A stretch of DNA of 64,000 nucleotides, taken from CAZRWD01 sp964603785. GTDB lineage: Bacteria > Fermentibacterota > Fermentibacteria > Fermentibacterales > Fermentibacteraceae. Below the pieces are notes generated by a model. That model was not told where the DNA came from. It made no database searches and was given only the letters and a program-made list of their open reading frames with translations. Within the stretch, counting starts at the first letter, position 1. The number at the start of each line of letters is the position of its first letter. This document shows, piece after piece, positions 56,355 through 64,000 of the stretch. The stretch lies in assembly GCA_964603785.1 (NCBI GenBank), contig CAZRWD010000010.1, forward strand, positions 1-64,000, written 5' to 3'. Position numbers and translations under genes: made by a program.

Positions 56355-57812
56355 ATGCCGCGGGGTCCTGAAGCGAGAGCCGACAGGCCGGAGAGCTCGG
56401 AGCTCCGGCAGACCATTCACGTCTCGATAAGCGAAGGGCTCTTCTCCCAGCTCTACACCTCGATGGCCGGCCCGGGATCCGTCTTCGTCACGAAGCTTGC
56501 GATCTTCCTGGGGGCCAATCCCCTGCAGTTCGGCATGCTGTCGGCGATAGGCCAGCTCTCCCAGGTCTTCCAGCCTCTCGGCGTCGCTCTCACGAGATCC
56601 CTGACACGAAGGAAGAGGTCGGTGATCCTGATGGCCGCCCTGGGCAGGTCGCTCACGCCGCTGTACGGCATCCTGCCGTTCCTGGTCTCGTCCGGAGCCT
56701 CCATGAACGCGTTCCTGGCCGTCTTCCTCGCGGCGACGGCCGTCCTGGCGGTCTCGGCGAACGCCTGGATGGGCTGGATAGGCGACATGGTCCCGTCGAG
56801 GATAAGAGGGCGCTTCTTCGCCAGGCGCAACCAGGTCCTGATGCTCGGGGGCCTGGGGGCGGGCTACGTGTTCGGACTGGCCGTGGACATGTTCGACGAG
56901 AAGCCCGGCGCCGTGGCCGGCTGGGCTCTCCGATCCCTCGGACAGCCCGCCCTGTCGGATCATGCCGCATATGCCTTCCTGGGCCTGTTCGTGCTGGCGG
57001 GAGCCCTGGGCCTCTTCGGCCTTTCGATCCTCCGCAGGCAGCCGGAGCGCGACAAGGAGATAGAGACGGAGCCCTTCCTGAGGCTGGCCCTCTCCCCCCT
57101 CAGGGACGCCAACTTCAGGAGGCTCCTGCTGTTCTGCACCTGGTGGATGCTGGCCGTCGGGGTGGGCGCCCCGTTCTGGCAGCCCTTCATGATCGGAGTG
57201 CTCGGCATGAGCATCCTCTCGATCCAGCTCTACGGAACGGCCAGCACCCTCGCAGCCCTCCTATCCCTCAGACTCTGGGGGCGCTTCATCGACAGGTGGG
57301 GCAACAGGAACGCGATGACCCTCGCGATAGTCCTGGGATCCGTCAACCCGCTGTTCTGGGTGCTCTCGGGCCCCGGGCGCACCTGGCCGATCTACGCGGA
57401 GGCCGTGCTCTCCGGGACCATGTGGGCGGGAGCGGGGATCGTCGCCACGAACTTCGTGCTCTCCGTGGCGCCGGACCGTCTCCGCCAGGCCTACTCGGGG
57501 CTCTACGGGGCCGCGGGCGGTCTGGGGATGATGGCGACGATGCTCCTCTCCGGAGCCCTCATGCCCCGCCCGCTCACCCTGCCATGGATGACCCTCCATC
57601 CCATGCAGGTCCTCTTCCTCGCAACCGCAGCGCTCCGCCTGACGGCCCTGATCCCGCTGTCCCTGGTGAAGGAGCCCGAGGTCAGGCCCTTCTCTGCCAT
57701 CCTCAGGCAGGTGCAGCAGTTCACCAAGGTCCGTGTGCTCGCCCTCTCGGCCGTGCTCGGAAGGAGCCGGCCGGCGGGCAGAGGCTTGCACGGCAGGCAC
57801 GCAGTGCGATAA
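56355..57812 (+). CDS. Major facilitator superfamily transporter
   Basis: A 485-residue protein with about 12 helices. The early loop between helices 2 and 3 (RSLTRRKRSVILMAALGRS) and the matching loop in the second half (RLWGRFIDRWGNRNAMTLA) carry the basic MFS signature. GDMVPSRIRGRFFARRNQ in the central loop is seen in a group of uncharacterised FCB and Chloroflexi carriers. It follows the DOMON lipoprotein by six bases and is probably cotranscribed. The substrate is unknown. Confidence 0.83.
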   Translation: MPRGPEARADRPESSELRQTIHVSISEGLFSQLYTSMAGPGSVFVTKLAIFLGANPLQFGMLSAIGQLSQVFQPLGVALTRSLTRRKRSVILMAALGRSLTPLYGILPFLVSSGASMNAFLAVFLAATAVLAVSANAWMGWIGDMVPSRIRGRFFARRNQVLMLGGLGAGYVFGLAVDMFDEKPGAVAGWALRSLGQPALSDHAAYAFLGLFVLAGALGLFGLSILRRQPERDKEIETEPFLRLALSPLRDANFRRLLLFCTWWMLAVGVGAPFWQPFMIGVLGMSILSIQLYGTASTLAALLSLRLWGRFIDRWGNRNAMTLAIVLGSVNPLFWVLSGPGRTWPIYAEAVLSGTMWAGAGIVATNFVLSVAPDRLRQAYSGLYGAAGGLGMMATMLLSGALMPRPLTLPWMTLHPMQVLFLATAALRLTALIPLSLVKEPEVRPFSAILRQVQQFTKVRVLALSAVLGRSRPAGRGLHGRHAVR

Positions 57813-57855
57813 TCCACGCATACGATTCGAAGGTCCGCCTGACGGGAGAGGCGCC

Positions 57856-59352
57856 ATGGAACCCGAAGTCCTCAAGAGCATCCTGACTGCCGTCGTCATC
57901 GGACTGGGCGCCGGATTCGTCCTGAGGCTGCTCAGGCAGTTCGTCACGGGGAGGAAGTTCGGGCTCTGGCTCATCCTGTGCGCCGTCGTCGACGGGGCGT
58001 ATCTCGTCACGGCGGCCGCGGTCGGGAACACGGGAACCTTCGGGATGAAGCTGTTCCTGGCCGCGGCGGTGATGTTCACCGCGAACGCCCTGCTCCAGCT
58101 CATGAACGTGCTGATCTGGGACTACCTCCTCAGGCAGAGGAGGCAGGTCTCGATTCCGCGGCTGGTGATAGACATCGTCAACTTCGTGCTGCTGGCGATC
58201 GTGGCCGTGAGCATCCTCAAGAGCGTCTTCCAGGTGAACCTCAACGCGCTCCTGGTCACATCCACCGTCGTCTCCGCGGTGGTCGGCCTCTCGCTGCAGG
58301 ATGTCCTCGGGAGCGTCGTCGCCGGTCTCGCCCTCCAGATGGAGAAGCCCTTCGGCGTCGGGGACTGGGTCGAGACCGAGGGCGAGGAGGGCGTGGTCAC
58401 GCAGATGAGCTGGAGGACCGTCTCGATAAGGACCAGGACCCACAGCACGATCATAGTCCCCAACTCGAACGTCACGAAGCAGCTGGTGAGGAACTTCTCG
58501 AGGCTGTCACCCTTCCAGCTCAGGCTTCCCGTGGGGATCGCGTACGGCCATCCCCCGGGACTCGTGAAGAGCGTCCTGCTCGGAGCGGTGAGGGAGAGCG
58601 GGGCCGCGCTGGATGACCCGCCTCCGGAGGTGCTCCTCAAGAGTTTCGACGACTTCTCGATGGGATACGAGATCAGGTTCTGGGCGGTCGACTACTCCCG
58701 GAAGATGCACATGCTCGACGCCGTGGCGTCGAAGGTCTGGTACGCCCTGAGGAGGACCGGCGTGGAGATCCCATTCCCCGTCCGGGACGTCACTGTCAGG
58801 ATGCTGCCGGAGGACTTCGAGGCGCGCCAGGCCGAGAGGGAGGTCGAGGCCGTGTTCGGCGAGCTGAGGAGAATCCATCTCTTCGACGGGCTTTCCGACT
58901 CCCAGATGGCCTCGCTGGCCGCGGAGGCCGCCATGCTCCGCTATGCCGAGGGCGAGAGTCTCGTGCGGCAGGGGGAGCAGGGAGACTCGATGTTCCTGGT
59001 GAAGTCGGGAAGCCTCCGGGTGGACCTCAGGACGGGCGCCGGCAGGACGACCACGGTGGCCCGCCTGGGTCCGGGCGACTTCTTCGGGGAGATGAGCCTG
59101 CTCACGGGCGAGCCCAGGACGGCTTCGGTGATAGCGGACACCGAGACCGAGGTCATACGGGTCAGGAAAGCCGACTTCGCAGAGATCATAGTGGCCGATC
59201 CGTCGACCGCCGATCTGCTCTCGGCCGCGCTCGAACTCAGGATGAGGGAACTGCAGGAGAAGTCCTCGAAGGCCTCGGTGGTCACGGAGGAGTTCGGAGC
59301 CAGGACGAGGGCCGACATCCTGTCAAGGATCAGGGGTTTCTTCGGTATCTGA
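57856..59352 (+). CDS. MscS-type mechanosensitive channel with cyclic-nucleotide-binding domain
   Basis: A 498-residue membrane protein. Four N-terminal helices are followed by the MscS pore and beta domain: VVSAVVGLSLQDVLGSVVAGL, GDWVETEGEEGVVTQMSWR, TIIVPNSNVTKQLVRNFS. Residues of about 345-470 are a cNMP-binding beta barrel (EGESLVRQGEQGDSMFLVKS, PGDFFGEMSLLTGEPRTAS with its phosphate-binding cassette). Such fusions resemble bacterial cyclic-nucleotide-gated channels. ATG at 57856 follows GGGAGAGG. The 3' end overlaps the convergent antiporter gene by 30 bases. Confidence 0.88.
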   Translation: MEPEVLKSILTAVVIGLGAGFVLRLLRQFVTGRKFGLWLILCAVVDGAYLVTAAAVGNTGTFGMKLFLAAAVMFTANALLQLMNVLIWDYLLRQRRQVSIPRLVIDIVNFVLLAIVAVSILKSVFQVNLNALLVTSTVVSAVVGLSLQDVLGSVVAGLALQMEKPFGVGDWVETEGEEGVVTQMSWRTVSIRTRTHSTIIVPNSNVTKQLVRNFSRLSPFQLRLPVGIAYGHPPGLVKSVLLGAVRESGAALDDPPPEVLLKSFDDFSMGYEIRFWAVDYSRKMHMLDAVASKVWYALRRTGVEIPFPVRDVTVRMLPEDFEARQAEREVEAVFGELRRIHLFDGLSDSQMASLAAEAAMLRYAEGESLVRQGEQGDSMFLVKSGSLRVDLRTGAGRTTTVARLGPGDFFGEMSLLTGEPRTASVIADTETEVIRVRKADFAEIIVADPSTADLLSAALELRMRELQEKSSKASVVTEEFGARTRADILSRIRGFFGI

Positions 59353-61011
59353 CCCCCGACCCTCCGCGGGCGGGACGCACCCCTCTCCCAGGCCGTAGAG
59401 CAGCCGCAGGATGGGCTTGTCCCCGGTCGCCTCGAACTCCCCGAGAACCCTCTTCAGATCGCTTATGGTCTCGCTGAACACCTGCCTGGCGTATTCCATG
59501 CTCTCGCACCCCGCGGCGGTTATCACGATGTCGTTCGATTCGATGCCGAGGGAGACGATCCTCTCTTCGCGACGGATGTCCCATGCCCTGCCCTTCACGG
59601 GCAGCCGGAAGATGTAGAACCCCTCGGCCCGGAAGATCTCCACGGCATGCTCGGTGATGAACACGGCCAGGTCCTCGGCCGGAAGGGGTATCCTCAGCGT
59701 CATCGGCTCGGCGAGCAGGGGAGCGAGCTTCCGCTTCAGACCGGGACCGCCCCGGTAGAGGCCGGCGAGCAGGGGCGGAGTCGCAACCGTCGTCGCCACC
59801 ATCATGATGATCACGACGCCCATCTCCTGCGTCCCGATGAGACCCTTGGAGAGGGCCAGGCCGGCCGCGATGAGGGCGACCTCCTGGCGGGGCAGCATGC
59901 TCACACCTATCCTCATCGCCCCGCGGAAGTTGAATCCGAAGGGTATGCTGGGCAGGCCGCAGCCGACCACCTTCCCGAACCCGGTCATGATCGTGTAGAC
60001 GAGCCCGAAGATGATGACTGGGCCTATCCCGGACAGGTCGGCCATCATCCCCGTGACACAGAAGAGCACGGGCACCAGCAGCTCCCTGACCGGCTCCAGG
60101 GCGTTGTGCAGGACATGGACGATGTCTGTCTCCGAGAGGCTCAGGCCCATCACATAGGCGCCCACTATGAGCGCGAGCCCCGAAGCCTCGGCGATCCCGG
60201 CCGCCAGCAGGCCGATCCCCAGGGCCACGGCTCCCGCGGCCTCCAGCGAGCCGAGCTTCATCAGCAGCCCCGAGATCCTGCGCTTGAACAGCAGCCCCGC
60301 GCCCAGGAGGGAGCAGAAGACGATGACCGCCTTCAGGCTGAGGAGCCCTGCCCTGCCCCAGGGTATGGTGGCGCCGCCCACCGCCGTGCCCATGCTCACG
60401 ACCAGGCTGAGGAAGACCAGGGCGATGACATCGTCGATGACGGCTGCGGACAGGACCGTCGAGCCCTCCGGTGAGTTCAGCCGTCTGAGGTCGCTGAGCA
60501 CCCTGACCGTTATGCCGACGGAGGTCGCGGTCGCGATCGCGCCGAGGATCAGTGCCCTGGTGTCCAGGAAGGAATCCGTGTAGCCCGTGAGTACCGCCGC
60601 CCCGGCGCCCAGCCCGAAGCTGAGCACCGCACCGCCGAGGCCGGCGGTGAACCCGGCGGGGGCGAATGCGAGGAACCGCTTCAGGTTGGTCTCCAGCCCG
60701 GCGTCGAACATGAGCACGACCGCACCGGTGGTGGTCAGGGCGAGAAGGAGGCCCGAATCGAAGATGCCGCCGGGGCCGACACGGAAGAGAGGCCCCAGGG
60801 CCGGCAGGCCGATAGTGCCGATGACCGGCAGGGTCAGCGCGAACGCGGGCAGGACCAGGCCGCCGAGGGCGAACGGACCGATGAAGAGACCGGCGGTCAC
60901 CTCGCCGATCACGGCCGGCTGCTTCAGCTTGCGCTCGAACAGCCTCCCGGTGAACTTCGCGGAGATGATCACCAGGGCGGCCTGGAATGCGAACAGGACC
61001 TCGCTCTGCAC
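59323..61011 (-). CDS. CPA2-type cation:proton antiporter
   Basis: A 562-residue protein with about 12 membrane helices of the Kef/NapA-like monovalent cation:proton antiporter family. KLKQPAVIGEVTAGLFIGP in helix 2, LGAIATATSVGITVRVLSDL, VIDDVIALVFLSLVVS (with the D-D ion site) and MLPRQEVALIAAGLALSKGL are visible. About 130 C-terminal residues form a cytoplasmic alpha/beta domain unlike TrkA-N. GTG at 61011 lies three bases after the EIIA gene stop, so the pair is translationally linked. Confidence 0.87.
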   Translation of the reverse strand: MQSEVLFAFQAALVIISAKFTGRLFERKLKQPAVIGEVTAGLFIGPFALGGLVLPAFALTLPVIGTIGLPALGPLFRVGPGGIFDSGLLLALTTTGAVVLMFDAGLETNLKRFLAFAPAGFTAGLGGAVLSFGLGAGAAVLTGYTDSFLDTRALILGAIATATSVGITVRVLSDLRRLNSPEGSTVLSAAVIDDVIALVFLSLVVSMGTAVGGATIPWGRAGLLSLKAVIVFCSLLGAGLLFKRRISGLLMKLGSLEAAGAVALGIGLLAAGIAEASGLALIVGAYVMGLSLSETDIVHVLHNALEPVRELLVPVLFCVTGMMADLSGIGPVIIFGLVYTIMTGFGKVVGCGLPSIPFGFNFRGAMRIGVSMLPRQEVALIAAGLALSKGLIGTQEMGVVIIMMVATTVATPPLLAGLYRGGPGLKRKLAPLLAEPMTLRIPLPAEDLAVFITEHAVEIFRAEGFYIFRLPVKGRAWDIRREERIVSLGIESNDIVITAAGCESMEYARQVFSETISDLKRVLGEFEATGDKPILRLLYGLGEGCVPPAEGRGSDTEETPDP

Positions 61012-61014
61012 GCT

Positions 61015-61467
61015 CTAGCGGGGCTGCTGGAGGAGCAGCCTGATATCGTCCATGCCGGACGCCAGGAGCAGTCTGTCCCTCCAGACGGGGTCGGAGTAGA
61101 GCCTGGAGATCTCCGCCAGGCACTCGAGATGAGGCCCCCGGTTCCCGGGGGAGGTCAGCACGAGGAAGATCGCCCTTGCGGGCTGACCGTCTATGCTGTC
61201 GAAGGGTATCCCTTCACGGGACAGGCCGAGACCCACGCACTTGTCGGTGACCACCGTGGTGCGCGCATGCGGTATCGCAAGACCATGGGTCATCCCCGTG
61301 CTCAGGGAGCGCTCCCTCAGGACCACCTCGCGGAGGACGGCCTCGCGGTCCCCGATCCTGCCGGCTGCCGCCAGCGAATCGACTATCTCGGTGATGGCGC
61401 TCCATTTGTCCCGGGATGACAGGTCGGGTATGAAGCAGTCCACCTCCGGACAAGGAGTCTTCCTCAA
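61015..61467 (-). CDS. EIIA-type (PtsN/fructose IIA-like) phosphotransferase domain protein
   Basis: A 150-residue protein with the PTS EIIA type-2 fold. The phosphorylation site GMTHGLAIPHARTTVV (His at about residue 65) and FLVLTSPGNRGPHLECLAEISRLY are typical of PtsN and of EIIA domains attached to antiporters. TTG at 61467 with GGAGG nine bases upstream is the likely start. No other PTS component is encoded here. Coupling to the antiporter gene suggests that it regulates cation exchange, as PtsN does for potassium transport. Confidence 0.85.
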   Translation of the reverse strand: MRKTPCPEVDCFIPDLSSRDKWSAITEIVDSLAAAGRIGDREAVLREVVLRERSLSTGMTHGLAIPHARTTVVTDKCVGLGLSREGIPFDSIDGQPARAIFLVLTSPGNRGPHLECLAEISRLYSDPVWRDRLLLASGMDDIRLLLQQPR

Positions 61468-61564
61468 TACCCTGTTCCTCCGGTCGGCGGTTCCTGGATG
61501 CGTGGCAACCCCGGGAATATGGAGCCATTCCCCCGCCTTGTCATCGCACCGGGCGCCGTTCGCC

Positions 61565-61570
61565 TATATT
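61565..61570 (+). promoter_or_regulatory. Possible -10 element for leaderless ABC exporter operon
   Basis: TATATT (5 of 6 consensus) ends six bases before the ATG at 61577, and CGGCCG, not a ribosome-binding site, fills the gap. Initiation would coincide with the ATG. A TTGTCA at 61538-61543 is 21 bases away, too far for a standard -35. Confidence 0.35.
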
Positions 61571-61576
61571 CGGCCG

Positions 61577-62809
61577 ATGAGACCTGCAACCGCCCTGACG
61601 ATCGCACGAGCCGAGCTGAGAGGCTCCCTGAGGGACAGGTCCCTGGTCTCGAGCTTCGTCATGGTGCCCCTGCTCATGTACCCCGTCATCTTCTGGCTGA
61701 TGATCACCGTGATGATGCTGGTGGAGGCCAGATCCGGCGAGGTCTCGACCCGGGCCGCGGTCGACCCGGCGGTCGGCGAGGCATTCTCGGCGGTCCTGGC
61801 TTCGGATCCCGGCATCGAGGTCGACCTGGTCGACAGGGCGGCGGCGGAGCGCCTCCTGGTCTCGGGTGCGGTCGATGCGGCCGTGCTGTCGACGGATTCC
61901 GGAGGCTATCCGGTGGAGATCCTCTTCGACGGGTCGCGGGACAGGAGCGCCCTCGCGGCGGACAGGCTGTCGGACATCCTCGAGAGGACGAGGCGCAGGC
62001 TGTTCGAGCGGTACAGGGCCTCGCTGGGCATAAGCCCTTCGGCCTGGACGGTCTTCCGCACCAGGTTCCACGACACCTCCTCGGACGAGGAGATGGGCGG
62101 GTTCGTCCTGGGCCTCATCCTGCCCGCGACGATCACGGTGATGATCTCGATAGGCTGCTTCCACCAGGCGGTGGACTCGATGGCCGGCGAGAAGGAGCGC
62201 AGGACCTGGGAGACGCTGATCTCCACGTCCGTAACCCGCCCGGAGATAGTCGCCGGCAAGTTCCTCTCGGTGTTCGGCGCCGGTATGACCTCCGGCATCC
62301 TCAACATCGGCTCGATGATCCTGACCCTGTCATTCGTGCTCGCGCCCCTGATCAGGCAGAGCGGAGAGTCGATCAGCATCGGCGTGCCTGTCGACAGGCT
62401 CCCCGCACTCGTCACCGGGGCGGTCACCATGGCCGCAGCCCTGGCCTCGGGGATGCTGGCGTTCGCCTCCCTGGCCAGGACCTTCAAGGAGGGGCAGGCG
62501 ATGGTGACCCCCTTCTACATGCTCGTGGTGGCGCCCATAATGTTCGTGCAGCTTCCCGGCATGACTTTCGCCGGGAGCATGTCGGCGGTGCCCGTGATGG
62601 GCTCCGCCCTTCTCATCAAGGCCTCGCTGCTCGGGGAGGTCCCGTTCACGAACGTCGTGATCCTCCTGGCCTCCACGACCGCCTTCTGCGCGCTCATGCT
62701 CTGGATCGCGGGAAGGATCGTCTCGAGCGAGAGCGCCTCGTTCAGGGAGGCCGGATGGAGTCTCCGCAGCGTGCTGGGCATTCTCCGGGGAGGTGACAGG
62801 CGTGTCTGA
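61577..62809 (+). CDS. ABC-2 family permease (NatB-like)
   Basis: A 410-residue exporter permease. An N-terminal helix (SFVMVPLLMYPVIFWLMITV) is followed by a large extracytoplasmic domain (about residues 50-180). Six or so helices follow, with the characteristic MAGEKERRTWETLISTSVTRPEIVAGKF coupling region in two parts. This is the layout of NatB/YhaP sodium-extrusion-type and other ABC-2 permeases. ATG at 61577 has no ribosome-binding site. It overlaps the ATPase gene by eight bases. Confidence 0.83.
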   Translation: MRPATALTIARAELRGSLRDRSLVSSFVMVPLLMYPVIFWLMITVMMLVEARSGEVSTRAAVDPAVGEAFSAVLASDPGIEVDLVDRAAAERLLVSGAVDAAVLSTDSGGYPVEILFDGSRDRSALAADRLSDILERTRRRLFERYRASLGISPSAWTVFRTRFHDTSSDEEMGGFVLGLILPATITVMISIGCFHQAVDSMAGEKERRTWETLISTSVTRPEIVAGKFLSVFGAGMTSGILNIGSMILTLSFVLAPLIRQSGESISIGVPVDRLPALVTGAVTMAAALASGMLAFASLARTFKEGQAMVTPFYMLVVAPIMFVQLPGMTFAGSMSAVPVMGSALLIKASLLGEVPFTNVVILLASTTAFCALMLWIAGRIVSSESASFREAGWSLRSVLGILRGGDRRV

Positions 62810-63557
62810 CAGGGCCGTCGAGGCGCTGGGCCTCACCAAGCATTTCCACGACGAGTCACGGGGGCTGGTCGAGGCGGTCAGGGATGTGAGCTTCACCGCA
62901 TCCAGAGGGGAGGTGCTGGGGCTCCTCGGTGTAAACGGCGCGGGGAAGACCACCACTCTCAGGATGCTGGCCACGGTCCTCGCGCCGACTTCCGGCACGG
63001 CACTGATAGACGGGCACGACATACGGAGCGAACCCAGGAAGGCCAGGCTCTCCATAGGGTACCTGTCTTCCGCCACGGCCCTCTATCCCAGGCTGACCGC
63101 CCGGGAGATCCTCACGTTCTTCGCGAGGATGAACCGCTACCCGGCCGACCGGATGAAGTCCCGGGTGGAGGAGGTGGTGGAGGCCATGGGGCTGGGAGGG
63201 TATGCCGACACTCGCATCGACAGGCTGTCCAGCGGGATGAAGCAGAAGGTCTCCATCGCGAGGGCGATGGTGCACGAGCCCCCCGTGCTCGTCTTCGACG
63301 AGCCCACGGCCGGGCTGGACGTCCTGAACGCGCACGACATGCTCGACACCATCCGCACTCTGAAGGACGCGGGCCATGCGGTCGTCTTCTCCACGCACAT
63401 AATGTCCGAGGCCGAGAGGGTATGTGACAGGATCGCGGTGATCCACGGAGGGGGCATCGCCTCCTCGGGCACCCCCGCGGAGCTCATGCAGAGAACCGGC
63501 ACCTCCAGGCTGGAGGATGCGTTCGTGAGCCTCGTAGGCGGCAGGGACAGGGTCTGA
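62802..63557 (+). CDS. ABC transporter ATPase (NatA-like)
   Basis: A 251-residue ATPase. Walker A LGVNGAGKTTTLRMLA, LSSGMKQKVSIARAMVHEP (signature), LVFDEPTAGLDVLNA (Walker B) and VFSTHIMSEAERVCDRIAVI are visible, closest to NatA/ABC-2 exporters. GTG at 62802 is chosen over GTG at 62793 because GGGGAGG is then eight bases upstream. It serves the flanking permeases. Confidence 0.88.
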   Translation: MSDRAVEALGLTKHFHDESRGLVEAVRDVSFTASRGEVLGLLGVNGAGKTTTLRMLATVLAPTSGTALIDGHDIRSEPRKARLSIGYLSSATALYPRLTAREILTFFARMNRYPADRMKSRVEEVVEAMGLGGYADTRIDRLSSGMKQKVSIARAMVHEPPVLVFDEPTAGLDVLNAHDMLDTIRTLKDAGHAVVFSTHIMSEAERVCDRIAVIHGGGIASSGTPAELMQRTGTSRLEDAFVSLVGGRDRV

Positions 63558-63558
63558 C

Positions 63559-64000
63559 TTGACGCGCACCGCGACCGGACCCTCCATCGGGACGATGCTC
63601 GCGACCGAGCTGAGGATGTTCATGCGCGACAGGAGGACGATCTTCGTCTCGCTCGTCCTCCCCGCCGTCATGCTTCCGCTGATGCTGGTCATGTCGCGCA
63701 AGGTCGGAGAACTGAGGGAAAGCCAGCTCTCCGGGGTCTCGCCAGTGGTCGCCCTCACCTACGACGCCCCGGACTCCGTCGTGCGGGAACTGAGATCGGC
63801 GCTTGCCGAACTCCGCCCCGACGAAGGCGGCGTGACGCTGCTGGAGCAGGCAGGGCTGGACTACGCCTCGATGCTGGACTCCGGCACGGTCCAGGCGGTG
63901 GTGGACATATCCATGCCCGGCCCGGCCGGCCGCCGGACGCCGCCTGTCGTGACTATCACCTACCGGGAGAACATCGAAGCCTCGTCGGAGGCCGCAGACA
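63559..64000 (+). CDS. ABC-2 family permease, C-terminus cut by window edge
   Basis: A frame opening with TTG one base after the ATPase stop and continuing to the window edge (about 147 residues visible). It has the same layout as the first permease: a short cytoplasmic N-terminus (MLATELRMFMRDRRTIF), one helix (VSLVLPAVMLPLMLVM) and the start of a large extracytoplasmic domain. The two permeases flanking one ATPase probably form a heterodimer. Confidence 0.75.
   Translation, partial: MTRTATGPSIGTMLATELRMFMRDRRTIFVSLVLPAVMLPLMLVMSRKVGELRESQLSGVSPVVALTYDAPDSVVRELRSALAELRPDEGGVTLLEQAGLDYASMLDSGTVQAVVDISMPGPAGRRTPPVVTITYRENIEASSEAAD

Noticed and set aside
61538..61570. TTGTCA-N21-TATATT as a standard promoter
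   Set aside because: The 21-base spacer is too long for sigma-70-type recognition; only the -10 is retained, at low confidence.

Overview
The window is a dense, visibly GC-rich stretch of a Gram-negative bacterial chromosome. LptE, Wzm/Wzt-type export, O-antigen ligase and outer-membrane barrel genes point to an outer membrane. A gingipain-type C25 protease with a sorting-domain-like tail and a tiny AURKAIP1/COX24-like basic protein point to the FCB group. Ferredoxin-linked 2-oxoacid oxidation, butyrate kinase, rubredoxin and radical-SAM enzymes suggest an anaerobic fermenter. An uncultivated FCB-type lineage (for example Fermentibacteria-like) fits, but that placement is inference. Genes are packed end to end with 1-4 base overlaps (ATGA, GTGA, TTGA). 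About 15 genes appear to start with TTG and one with CTG. No insertion sequence, phage or CRISPR array was seen, and no gap exceeds about 170 bases.

Layout. 0-3.2 kb: a cut-off GerMN-type lipoprotein, an exported TPR protein and, divergently, an iron-sulfur protein related to QueG and reductive dehalogenases. 3.2-9.2 kb (minus): a catabolic operon of butyrate kinase, phosphotransbutyrylase, a sodium:solute symporter and 2-oxoacid:ferredoxin oxidoreductase alpha and fused beta-gamma subunits. It looks like an anaerobic counterpart of the bkd (branched-chain keto acid) operon. 9.4-10.5 kb: a phosphodiesterase, the tiny basic protein, HU and tRNA-Ala(GGC) with a good promoter. 10.5-14.4 kb: a PPC-domain protein, a small lipoprotein, the C25 protease and an omega-amidase-like hydrolase. 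14.5-16.5 kb (plus): an aminotransferase, a glutaredoxin and a ferredoxin-thioredoxin reductase/rubredoxin fusion.

16.5-30.9 kb (minus): from a promoter near 30.93 kb runs rimP-nusA-infB-rbfA-truB-ribF-rpsO-pnp-dut, followed by lptE, small exported proteins, a membrane dipeptidase, apbE, an AmrS-type radical SAM enzyme and a NusG-II domain protein. 31.0-53.8 kb (minus): one near-continuous run of about 20 genes, headed by der and plsY behind a promoter with a perfect TATAAT. It encodes surface glycan synthesis and export: Wzm/Wzt, two GT39-like transferases, GT9, GT2, two B12-binding radical SAM enzymes, a ChbG/HpnK-like deacetylase, two different initiating phosphoglycosyltransferases and an O-antigen ligase with TPRs. 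It also holds a degenerate sensor/receiver pair, two outer-membrane-type proteins, a CBM48-like lipoprotein and an orphan MalK-like ATPase.

53.9-64 kb: exported proteins, a nitroreductase, a Mut7-C RNase-domain protein, an MFS carrier, a mechanosensitive channel with a cyclic-nucleotide domain, a CPA2 antiporter paired with an EIIA domain, and a NatAB-like ABC exporter cut by the window edge. Two plus-strand genes here look leaderless. The strongest leads are the anaerobic bkd-like operon, the radical-SAM/deacetylase surface-glycan cluster, the pseudo-kinase/pseudo-GGDEF pair and the glutaredoxin/FTR-rubredoxin pair.
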